From positions 1 to 5,018 of the forward strand of contig CADBQL010000275.1 of NCBI GenBank assembly GCA_902796815.1: DNA of 5,018 nt. Reading direction: 5' to 3'. The notes below the pieces were generated by a model that worked only from the letters and a program-made list of their open reading frames with translations, ran no database searches and had not been told where the DNA came from. Source of the stretch: an uncultured Coriobacteriaceae bacterium (lineage in GTDB: Bacteria > Actinomycetota > Coriobacteriia > Coriobacteriales > Eggerthellaceae). This document shows, piece after piece, positions 1 to 5,018 of the stretch (positions within the stretch are counted from its first letter, which is position 1; every line of letters begins with the position of its first letter). Both the position numbers and the translations under genes were made by a program.

Positions 1-15
1 CGAACCGTTCGCCAC

Positions 16-24
16 ATTGTACCA
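16..24 (-). promoter_or_regulatory. Possible extended -10 promoter element
   Basis: Read on the minus strand the bases are TGGTACAAT, an extended -10 (TG-n-TACAAT, five of six to TATAAT). No convincing -35 lies 16-18 bases upstream, which extended -10 promoters can tolerate. If real it would drive a minus-strand gene starting left of the window. The evidence is a single motif. Confidence 0.2.
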
Positions 25-154
25 GCGCAACGCGGCAGGCGCTCCTCCTTCATTCGAATCGCTCAAATACGCTATGGTGACGATCGCGATGCGGCTCTCC
101 GGGCGCGCGCTGGAGGTGCCCTCCGCTCCGGCGCGGCCTAACCGCTCGTCGTTC

Positions 155-220
155 GGGCGCGGCAGGCCGCGAACTCGCTCGCTTCGCTCGCTCAGACAGC
201 GCGTCCTGACCGCCGCGCCC
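155..220. repeat. Inverted repeat, 9-bp arms, with a nested dyad
   Basis: GGGCGCGGC at 155-163 is exactly complementary to GCCGCGCCC at 212-220, enclosing 48 bases. Inside it, CGCGGC-AG-GCCGCG at 158-171 is a 6-bp dyad with a two-base centre. The two pairings are mutually exclusive because they share bases 158-163. The GGCGCGGC core also recurs directly at 130-137. The arms could fold in RNA from either strand, but no T-run follows, so this is not called a terminator. Confidence 0.5.
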
Positions 221-246
221 TCCCTCCTCGCAGGCCGCGAAGTCGC
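162..246. repeat. Pair of 17-bp direct repeats
   Basis: GCAGGCCGCGAACTCGC at 162-178 recurs as GCAGGCCGCGAAGTCGC at 230-246, differing at one base and separated by 51 bases. The second copy includes most of the dyad at 235-248. Duplicated units in a non-coding stretch suggest a dispersed extragenic element such as a REP/BIME-like unit. Copy number elsewhere in the genome cannot be seen from here. Confidence 0.55.
174..193. repeat. 20-bp mirror repeat built on a GAGC/GCTC tetramer
   Basis: CTCGCTCGCTTCGCTCGCTC reads the same forwards and backwards on one strand, so it is a mirror repeat and not an inverted repeat. It consists of runs of the CGCT tetramer with one phase slip at the centre. The complementary strand contains GCGAAGC, a sequence known to form a very stable DNA mini-hairpin. 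It lies between the two 17-bp direct repeats and overlaps the first. Any function is unknown. Confidence 0.5.
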
Positions 247-270
247 GGGGGGCGCCTCAAGCGCAGGCGC
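235..270. repeat. Two adjacent GC-rich dyads downstream of galT
   Basis: CCGCGA-AG-TCGCGG at 235-248 is a 6-bp dyad, and GCGCCT (252-257) pairs with AGGCGC (265-270) across a 7-base loop. They lie 50-86 bases past the galT stop on the minus strand. They could slow polymerase or protect the 3' end of the operon transcript. Neither is followed by a T-run, so a factor-independent terminator is not supported. Confidence 0.4.
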
Positions 271-320
271 AGTGAGGTGCATCGACGCGTTTTTCACGGG
301 TAGGCCTTCTGGGGCGTTTG

Positions 321-1439
321 TCATTGCTCGAGGCGCTCGAGAAAGCGTTCGAGCGCTGCGCGACCGGCGTCGTCCCATTTGAAGACGCCTGCACATTCGA
401 GCACCTGCATAAACAGCGCGCCCACATCGTCGCGCGAAAGACCGCGCTCCTCCATCGTGCGCTGCACGCGCGGTGGCAGAATCGCCAAGCCCATAACTTC
501 GATGAGGCCGATGTTTTCTTTTTTGATATGATGCAGCCCCTCATGCGCATGAAACACCCCAAGCGGATGCTGCTCGTCGGTGATGTTGCAGCGTAGCGCC
601 AGGTCGAGTTGAAAGATGCCGTCCTCGACCCGCAGAATCGGCGTAATCGTGTTATGGACTTTCACAAGGGTCCCGTCGCTCGCCCGGCATCGCCTGGACG
701 TTCCCCCCGTGACTCCGGAATCGATACCGACAAGCGGGTCGTCGTAAACACACCATGCGTCCAATACGGCACATGCAGCGCCGACTAAACGCGCGCGATC
801 GCGGCCCACGAGCCTGATCACGGACATGGGCCATTTGACGATGCCCGCCTCGACGTCAGCGAACCCGCGAATCTTCACATCTCTGAACAGCGGAGCTTTT
901 TGCATGGCAAACATGTGGCCGCCGCCTTGGAAATGATCGTGCCCGAGAATCGATCCACCCACGAGCGGCAAGTCGGCGTTGCTGCCGAAGAAGTATCCTG
1001 GAAAAAGCCCGACAGCGTCAAACAGGCACTCGAATGCCGCACGGTCGATATGCATTGGCCTGTGTTCCCAGGTCATCGCGATGCAATGCTCGCTGTAATA
1101 CGCATATGGGCTAAACCATAGCGCCCACGGCTCGCCGCCGAGTTCGATGCGATGAGCATAACCGCACCCGACATCGGCTTCGGTTACGCAAAGCGGGCAC
1201 GCACGCAAGAATCCCGTTGCAGGATCGACGTAACTCGCCTCCCCCGCTGCCGCCCGTTTATCGTCAGCCGCGATAGAGCGAGGGTCTTTTTCGGGCTTGC
1301 TGAGGTTGATCGTTATCTCGACTGAACCCCATTCGGTCTGCGTTTCCCAGCAGATGTTGCGTGCGACATCCGCGAGCTTCACGAAACCATGCTCGCAACT
1401 TGCCTGGTAAAACGCCTGTGTATCAAAGGGCATTTTCAT
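321..1439 (-). CDS. galT: Galactose-1-phosphate uridylyltransferase, type 2, N-terminally short
   Basis: Transfers UMP from UDP-glucose to galactose-1-phosphate in the cytoplasmic Leloir pathway, via a uridylyl-histidine intermediate. The product is 372 aa from the ATG at 1439. Family motifs in order are ITINLSKPEKDP (42-53), a CPLC pair (81-84), DLPLVGG (156-162), the active-site HDHFQGG (167-173, nucleophile expected at H169), a VEAGIVKWPMSVIRL block (196-210), HNTITPI (262-268) and HHIKKENIGLIEVMG (303-317). The C-terminus looks complete. The signature differs slightly from the classical form: DLPL for DLPI, and Gly for Ser/Ala before HDH. Remembered Bacillus and Lactobacillus type 2 enzymes are about 485-515 aa, so some 100-130 N-terminal residues are absent. 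The ATG at 1439 was chosen over the upstream ATG at 1514 because it has an AAGGTG site 8 bases away and follows the glycosidase stop by two bases. The family call is firm; activity of the short form is uncertain. Confidence 0.93.
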   Translation of the reverse strand: MKMPFDTQAFYQASCEHGFVKLADVARNICWETQTEWGSVEITINLSKPEKDPRSIAADDKRAAAGEASYVDPATGFLRACPLCVTEADVGCGYAHRIELGGEPWALWFSPYAYYSEHCIAMTWEHRPMHIDRAAFECLFDAVGLFPGYFFGSNADLPLVGGSILGHDHFQGGGHMFAMQKAPLFRDVKIRGFADVEAGIVKWPMSVIRLVGRDRARLVGAACAVLDAWCVYDDPLVGIDSGVTGGTSRRCRASDGTLVKVHNTITPILRVEDGIFQLDLALRCNITDEQHPLGVFHAHEGLHHIKKENIGLIEVMGLAILPPRVQRTMEERGLSRDDVGALFMQVLECAGVFKWDDAGRAALERFLERLEQ

Positions 1440-1441
1440 CT

Positions 1442-3223
1442 TTACCGCACCTTGCAACGTGCCGCGAGCGCCTCGAGAGAGCGTGCATAGCGCTCGCGCA
1501 TTGGAGGCGTCCACGTGTCCATATCATCAGACGTCAATAGCACGTGCCCCAAATCCGCGTATGCCACGAGCCGTTCAAAGCGCTGCCCATCGCTCAAGCG
1601 CACGTCTGGACGCAGGTAAAACACATCGGGGTCGTTTCCAAACGCACGCCCATCGAGCGGGGCTCGCGCATACGTGTTGGAAAGCGAATACCTCGCCGAA
1701 GCGCGATCTCGACGGCTGAGGCGCGCGTGTCTGCCCCCATTCCAATCAAGGCAAACACTGCACCCGATACGACAATAATCGAGTTTGCCGAAAGCGCTCG
1801 CGAGCGGTACCCCGCTTCCGATAATAAGCGTTTGCTCGCCAGCTCCTTTTCGCAAAAGATCGATTGCATCTGACATGAGCTCGCCGCGGTTGAGGCCAGC
1901 GTGCTCCATCATGCACGCCCCATGGAGGATATCGGCTTTCAGGAGGGAAAAGCCCCATTCGCGGGTGATTGTCTGCAACACGTTGAGGATATAGCTTCGC
2001 ACCTCGACGTTACGGGTATCGAGCACATAACCCCCGCTCCAATGCGACCTCGCCATGAGCAGGTCTCCTCGATCGTCACGCAGAAGCCACTCCGAACGCT
2101 CTCGGAACAGACGCGAATTCCGTTCGCAAACGAACGGCGCTATCCATAACCCTGGGACGAAACCCGCATCTCGAATTCGACCCGCAAGGGACACGAGACC
2201 CCGCGGAAATCGCAGCGCATCCACATCAAGCCAATCCCCAACTGGACAGTATCCACCGTCAATCTGGAATACCTTGAGCACCCCATCGAGGGCATGTCCG
2301 CCTAATTTCGAAAGAGCCCTCGTCACGCCATCGAGATCGCCCAAAAGCTTCTCCTCGTCAATGGCATCATAGTGGCGATACCAACTCGTGTACCCGACAA
2401 GCGGCCGCACGTCATGCACTCGAATCCCGGCGAGCTCGAACCAGCGGTCGTAGCACGTCCCCATCGATCCCCGCGTGATCGCATAGCGCGCCAGCTCGGC
2501 AACCTCGCCTTGCAACAATGGTCTCTGGGGGCATTCCGTCTCGAGCGCTACGCATCCAGCACGTGCATCCGTCCTGATGAGGGTAAAACCGCGCGTTTCG
2601 TCAAGCGAACCTACGAGCACCATCCCATCCCCGCGCCTGAATGTCGCGTAGCTGAACCCATGCATGCGCCCGCGCCGTGGCGCATACGATGCAAACCCGT
2701 AATCTCCGTCTTCATCGGGTGCTGGGCGATGTGCGAGCGTTTTCGGCTTACTTTGCTTTCCGCCCATACGCGACCAGGCGGAAAGCTCAGCTGTCCGGGT
2801 CCACGACTGATAGCCGTTTAGCAACACGAGCTCATCACTGGCAAAGGCGTGGCGCAACTCGACACGCAAGGAGCGCAAGCGCAGCTCGCGCTTCGGCTCA
2901 ATCCGAACCGAAAGCACCTCCCCATCGAAGGCCACGCGCACGTACCCCGCCGCATCTCCAACGGTATCCGCCGAGGCGTCGCCTCCCTCATCTCGAGAAT
3001 CGTCAGACATGAGCTCAAAGAACTCTTCGAATACCCCAATATTTCCACTGAGCGGCTCTTCCGACACGCACATCCTGCGCGGCTGCATAACAGGCGCTTT
3101 CAAGCGATTGCCCGAAGAAGCACCGCTATCTGCCAGCGGCTCTTCACCTAAACTGTATTCGAGCCTGAGCAAGACCGGCTCCATCGCCGCCCGCGCCCCG
3201 TAAGCCATTTTTGAATCGACCAT
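1442..3223 (-). CDS. GH36-family alpha-galactosidase-like protein with altered active site
   Basis: Resembles intracellular GH36 (clan GH-D) alpha-galactosidases, which release terminal alpha-galactose by a retaining two-Asp mechanism. It is 593 aa from the ATG at 3223, with no signal peptide. Residues 1 to about 260 form the N-terminal beta region with NGYQSW (136-141) and an acidic low-complexity stretch (about 73-90). The barrel follows: VGYTSWYRHY (276-285), FQIDGGY (319-325), GDWLDVD (329-335), GLWIAPFV (358-365), LLKADILHGA (427-436) with predicted nucleophile D431, GVPLASAFGKLDYCRIGCS (471-489) and NDPDVFYLRP (530-539). By comparison with Thermotoga GalA, the acid/base Asp falls on S489 (codon AGT, 1757-1759) and the second Asp of the substrate-binding pair on G323 (GGT, 2255-2257). 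The protein ends soon after the barrel, apparently without the C-terminal beta domain. A GTG at 3226, directly after the symporter stop, is an alternative start. It may be active on galactosides, altered in specificity, or decaying. Confidence 0.85.
   Translation of the reverse strand: MVDSKMAYGARAAMEPVLLRLEYSLGEEPLADSGASSGNRLKAPVMQPRRMCVSEEPLSGNIGVFEEFFELMSDDSRDEGGDASADTVGDAAGYVRVAFDGEVLSVRIEPKRELRLRSLRVELRHAFASDELVLLNGYQSWTRTAELSAWSRMGGKQSKPKTLAHRPAPDEDGDYGFASYAPRRGRMHGFSYATFRRGDGMVLVGSLDETRGFTLIRTDARAGCVALETECPQRPLLQGEVAELARYAITRGSMGTCYDRWFELAGIRVHDVRPLVGYTSWYRHYDAIDEEKLLGDLDGVTRALSKLGGHALDGVLKVFQIDGGYCPVGDWLDVDALRFPRGLVSLAGRIRDAGFVPGLWIAPFVCERNSRLFRERSEWLLRDDRGDLLMARSHWSGGYVLDTRNVEVRSYILNVLQTITREWGFSLLKADILHGACMMEHAGLNRGELMSDAIDLLRKGAGEQTLIIGSGVPLASAFGKLDYCRIGCSVCLDWNGGRHARLSRRDRASARYSLSNTYARAPLDGRAFGNDPDVFYLRPDVRLSDGQRFERLVAYADLGHVLLTSDDMDTWTPPMRERYARSLEALAARCKVR
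1448..1453 (-). promoter_or_regulatory. Shine-Dalgarno deciding the galT start
   Basis: The minus strand reads AAGGTG eight bases before the ATG at 1439, and lies inside the last codons of the glycosidase gene. It favours this ATG over the one at 1514, which lies within the glycosidase frame, and over the second in-frame ATG at 1433. The stop-two bases-ATG arrangement suggests translational coupling. Confidence 0.65.
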
Positions 3224-3226
3224 CAC

Positions 3227-4609
3227 CTATGCCCCTTCAAGCTCCTCACGCGTAACGGTGTCCACAATGCGATTAAGCACCGACCGCTCATGGTAGCCCA
3301 AGAACACAATCATGCTAAGTAAGCAGAAAATGCAGGCCACAAGTGTCGTGATGCGATATTTGACATCTCCTATGTCCATGGCGATGATGCCCGTGAACAC
3401 GAGCATCGACACCGCTTGCCCCAGTTTCATGTCAAACGTGCGCACTGCATAGAACATGCCCTGACGCGCCTCTCCAGTTTCGCATGCATCCAAATCAGCG
3501 ATATCAGCGACAACCGCTTGGGGCAAAACACCCAAAATCGAGAGCGGAACCGAAGCCAACAGCGAAATGGATACTGCCCATACCTCACAAGGCATGTCCA
3601 CGATGCCCGAAAGCCCCGTCATGCCAAACGCCACCGCAAAGAAGGCGAAAGCAAACACCATAAGCTTTTTCTTCCCCAGGCGTTTGGCCAGTATGTTCAC
3701 TGGAATATAGAGCACAAAGGCCACGAACATCATGAGCACGATCAAAATCGTGCTCCAAGCGATGTCGAGCCCCATGAGCTGCGTCACATAGAACAGAATG
3801 CCGGTTTGAAACATCGTGAATGCAACCCAGTACAGCAGGTCAGATACAATAAACGTCCTAAACTCGGTATTTTTCACCGTTTTGACCAAGCTTGCGAGTG
3901 CGGGCGATTCGGAAGGAGCCGTATCTGCATACGCATGCTCGTCTATGCAAAACGACGGAATCAACATGCAAACGACCGCGATAATCGCAAGCCCCGCAAT
4001 GGCAATGCGAAAACCACCCGCAACGCCAAACGTCGGAAACAGGGCAGAAGCGACCGTCGGAACCGTGTACGCAAACGCCGTGCCGATGAAATACGTTGCA
4101 GATATGAACGTCGATACGTTGATGCGAAGCACCTGCGTGCTCCCAAGCTCGGGGATGAGCGCGTTGTACGGCGTGCAGTAGCAGGTCATGCACACGTAGA
4201 ACAACAGCATCATAACGGCTAGGAACACACTGTTCATCCAACTCACGCCTTCAACAGGCGAGACGAAGACCAGCACGGTCACGATGCCGAATGGCACAGC
4301 TGAATAGCGCATAAACGGTATGCGTCGCCCCAGACGATGCCGACAGCGATCCGATAGAGACGCGATGAGCGGATCGGTAATGGCGTCAAACACACGACCG
4401 AACGAGGAAATCGCACCGATCACCGTCAAAAACCCCATGAAGACGGTCGACTGGACTATGAACAGCATATGCCCCTGGTCAAGAAGCGAGTCATCGGGCA
4501 TGTAGTAGTACACAAGACAATTTGATATGACACCCGAAAGCGCAGCCCAACCCATCTGCCCAAGCGCAAACAGCCACAGAGTTTTGTTTGACGCGGTCTT
4601 CTTTTTCAT
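3227..4609 (-). CDS. GPH-family (MelB-like) sugar:cation symporter
   Basis: An inner-membrane major facilitator of the glycoside-pentoside-hexuronide:cation symporter family, probably importing an alpha-galactoside with Na+ or H+. The 460 aa product has the expected length and about 12 hydrophobic segments separated by a central loop (about 221-250). RVFDAITDP (72-80) aligns with the MelB cation-site helix: D75 and D79 match D55 and D59 of Salmonella MelB, while T78 replaces Asn58. SDRCRHRLGRR (86-96) is the conserved loop 2-3 motif. CTPYNALIPEL (145-155) and ADIADLDACETGEARQGMFY (368-387) followed by FDMKLGQA (392-399) are typical of the family, with K395 probably equivalent to MelB Lys377. 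It is the first gene of the operon and ends 3 bases before the glycosidase ATG. The ATG at 4609 was chosen over 4645 because AAAGGG lies 7 bases upstream and the protein then begins with MKKK before the first helix. The substrate is inferred from neighbours. Confidence 0.92.
   Translation of the reverse strand: MKKKTASNKTLWLFALGQMGWAALSGVISNCLVYYYMPDDSLLDQGHMLFIVQSTVFMGFLTVIGAISSFGRVFDAITDPLIASLSDRCRHRLGRRIPFMRYSAVPFGIVTVLVFVSPVEGVSWMNSVFLAVMMLLFYVCMTCYCTPYNALIPELGSTQVLRINVSTFISATYFIGTAFAYTVPTVASALFPTFGVAGGFRIAIAGLAIIAVVCMLIPSFCIDEHAYADTAPSESPALASLVKTVKNTEFRTFIVSDLLYWVAFTMFQTGILFYVTQLMGLDIAWSTILIVLMMFVAFVLYIPVNILAKRLGKKKLMVFAFAFFAVAFGMTGLSGIVDMPCEVWAVSISLLASVPLSILGVLPQAVVADIADLDACETGEARQGMFYAVRTFDMKLGQAVSMLVFTGIIAMDIGDVKYRITTLVACIFCLLSMIVFLGYHERSVLNRIVDTVTREELEGA
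3232..3237 (-). promoter_or_regulatory. Shine-Dalgarno for the glycosidase, serving GTG or ATG
   Basis: The minus strand reads AAGGGG inside the 3' end of the symporter gene, 5 bases before GTG (3226) and 8 bases before ATG (3223). The sequence across the junction is TAG-GTG-ATG. ATG is preferred for spacing and codon type, but GTG cannot be excluded and would add one residue. Confidence 0.55.
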
Positions 4610-4634
4610 TTGGATGCCCTTTCGCGAATATAAT
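4605..4634 (+). promoter_or_regulatory. Candidate promoter for the DUF1292 gene
   Basis: A perfect TATAAT lies at 4629-4634. The best -35 is weak: TTCATT at 4605-4610 with an 18-base spacer, overlapping the symporter start codon. Transcription would begin near 4641, giving a leader of about 68 bases before the ATG at 4709. The -10 is strong, the -35 is not. Confidence 0.4.
4617..4622 (-). promoter_or_regulatory. Shine-Dalgarno deciding the symporter start
   Basis: The minus strand reads AAAGGG seven bases before the ATG at 4609. The longer in-frame start at 4645 has no purine-rich site and would place the AT-rich promoter patch inside the coding region. It overlaps the perfect 8-bp palindrome TTCGCGAA at 4621-4628 by two bases. 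Confidence 0.6.
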
Positions 4635-4640
4635 ATCACA
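4632..4640 (-). promoter_or_regulatory. Candidate extended -10 for the alpha-galactoside operon
   Basis: On the minus strand TGTGATATT resembles an extended -10 (TG-n-GATATT, four of six). Transcription would begin near 4625, just upstream of the symporter Shine-Dalgarno, giving a leader of about 15 bases. A TATATT at 4627-4632 is closer to consensus, but transcription from it would start within the Shine-Dalgarno. No good -35 was found. The palindrome TTCGCGAA (4621-4628) sits immediately downstream and could be a repressor site. Confidence 0.2.
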
Positions 4641-4708
4641 AGCATCTAAACCAGCTCCGAAGAGGACCCATGACCTCAGATTGAGTAACCACGCCAAAAG
4701 GAGGCATC

Positions 4709-5018
4709 ATGCGTGAAGGAAGCGCACCCAATTTCTGCCCGCCCGTCAACGAAGGCGACGTCTTCGAATTCGAAGACGAAAAAGGCGATGTCGTCGCCCT
4801 TGAATTCCTCGGACTCGTGATTCACAACGAGCGCCGCTATGGCTTCTTCTTCCCCATCTCGGAAGACGAGCCCGCTCTTTCGGACGGCGAGGTCGTACTG
4901 CTCGAGGTGCTCGACGTCGATGAAGACGGCCAGCCCATCGAGTTCGAGTTCGTCGAGGACGAATCCATCGCCCAAGAAGCTTTCGAGGCATTCCGCGAAG
5001 CCGCCAAAGACCTCTACG
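4709..5018 (+). CDS. DUF1292 family protein, 3' end beyond the window
   Basis: A small acidic cytoplasmic protein of unknown function; 103 codons are visible and no stop is reached. The translation begins MREGSAPNFCPPVNEGDVFE and is rich in Asp and Glu. FEFEDEKGDVVALEFLG (19-35), the YGFFFPIS stretch (44-51), EVVLLEVLDVDEDGQPIEFE (61-80) and VEDESIAQEAFEAF (82-95) follow the usual DUF1292 pattern: an acidic strand, a strand ending in a proline, the valine/leucine-rich strand before DEDG, then a Glu-rich helix with a final AF-x-x-F. In Bacillota such genes (YrzB type) often lie near ruvX, but no such neighbour is visible here. The start is supported by AAAAGGAGG at 4696-4704, four bases before the ATG. 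It is transcribed away from the galactoside operon, so a functional link is not implied. I recognise the family, not a role. Confidence 0.8.
   Translation, partial: MREGSAPNFCPPVNEGDVFEFEDEKGDVVALEFLGLVIHNERRYGFFFPISEDEPALSDGEVVLLEVLDVDEDGQPIEFEFVEDESIAQEAFEAFREAAKDLY

Larger units (their letters stand above)
1..320. other. Structured, repeat-rich intergenic segment; no gene assigned
   Basis: No recognisable gene was found here. One minus-strand frame is open from an ATG at 280-282 to the window edge, and the plus strand has a frame ending at a TAA at 139-141 and a longer one ending at 382. None has a Shine-Dalgarno-supported start or a translation I recognise. The middle part (about 110-270) is very GC-rich and dense in short direct, mirror and inverted repeats, and its translations are Arg/Ala/Pro-rich, as expected of non-coding GC-rich DNA. 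The first ~100 bases look less biased and could be the edge of a neighbouring gene, but strand and frame could not be decided. No hairpin followed by a T-run was seen on the minus strand after galT, so a classical intrinsic terminator for the operon is not evident. Confidence 0.5.

Noticed and set aside
235..270. Intrinsic terminator for the operon
   Set aside because: The stems are GC-rich, but no T-run follows them on the minus strand.
17..382. Plus-strand frame overlapping the galT 3' end
   Set aside because: It runs through the repeat cluster as Arg/Ser/Ala-rich sequence and overlaps the intact galT C-terminus; only its first ~35 codons look natural, so it was not called.
1437..1514. Longer galT start at 1514 adding 25 residues
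   Set aside because: The added residues are the glycosidase 3' end in another frame, do not resemble the family N-terminus, and have no ribosome site as good as the one for 1439.
2372..2821. Plus-strand open frame of 149 codons opposite the glycosidase
   Set aside because: Composition is Arg/Pro-rich, no family is recognised, and it is antisense to the GH36 barrel region.
3416..4222. Long plus-strand open frame (268 codons) opposite the symporter
   Set aside because: It is rich in His, Arg, Asn and Gln, has no supported start, and lies entirely antisense to a gene with strong family motifs.
4610..4645. Longer symporter start at 4645
   Set aside because: No Shine-Dalgarno is present, and it would make the promoter-like patch coding.
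4662..4677. Imperfect 16-bp dyad GAGGACCCATGACCTC in the divergent intergenic region
   Set aside because: Only the four-base arms and one further symmetric pair match, which is too little to call an operator.

Overview
The window is GC-rich bacterial DNA with densely packed genes. It contains a compact minus-strand operon for alpha-galactoside use and, divergent from it at the right edge, the start of a plus-strand DUF1292 gene. The combination of a type 2 (Gram-positive style) GalT, a DUF1292 protein, strong purine-rich ribosome sites and high GC fits a Gram-positive host, perhaps a gut member of class Coriobacteriia (Actinomycetota). That assignment is inference from gene content and base composition only.

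Layout, left to right. Positions 1-320 hold no gene I can name. The segment is GC-rich and full of short direct, mirror and inverted repeats, and looks like a structured extragenic element downstream of the operon. Positions 321-1439 (minus) encode a type 2 galactose-1-phosphate uridylyltransferase. Positions 1442-3223 (minus) encode a GH36-type alpha-galactosidase-like protein. Positions 3227-4609 (minus) encode a MelB-like sugar:cation symporter of the GPH family. Positions 4610-4708 are a short divergent intergenic region with an AT-rich promoter patch. Positions 4709-5018 (plus) carry the first 103 codons of a DUF1292 protein that runs off the window.

The three minus-strand genes are read in the order symporter, glycosidase, GalT, separated by only 2-13 bases, each with its Shine-Dalgarno inside the end of the gene before it. 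The expected pathway is import of a melibiose- or raffinose-like galactoside, intracellular release of galactose, then entry to the Leloir pathway through GalT. Galactokinase and UDP-galactose 4-epimerase are not in the window.

The most interesting observations are in the glycosidase and at its junction with galT. The position aligning with the GH36 catalytic acid/base Asp is Ser (S489), and the second Asp of the sugar-binding Asp-Asp pair is Gly (G323), while the nucleophile Asp (D431) is kept. The glycosidase also seems to lack the usual C-terminal beta domain, and GalT lacks roughly the first 100-130 residues of its family. Both losses meet at about position 1440, as if one deletion had joined the two genes. 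These comparisons rest on remembered family sequences and need an alignment to confirm.
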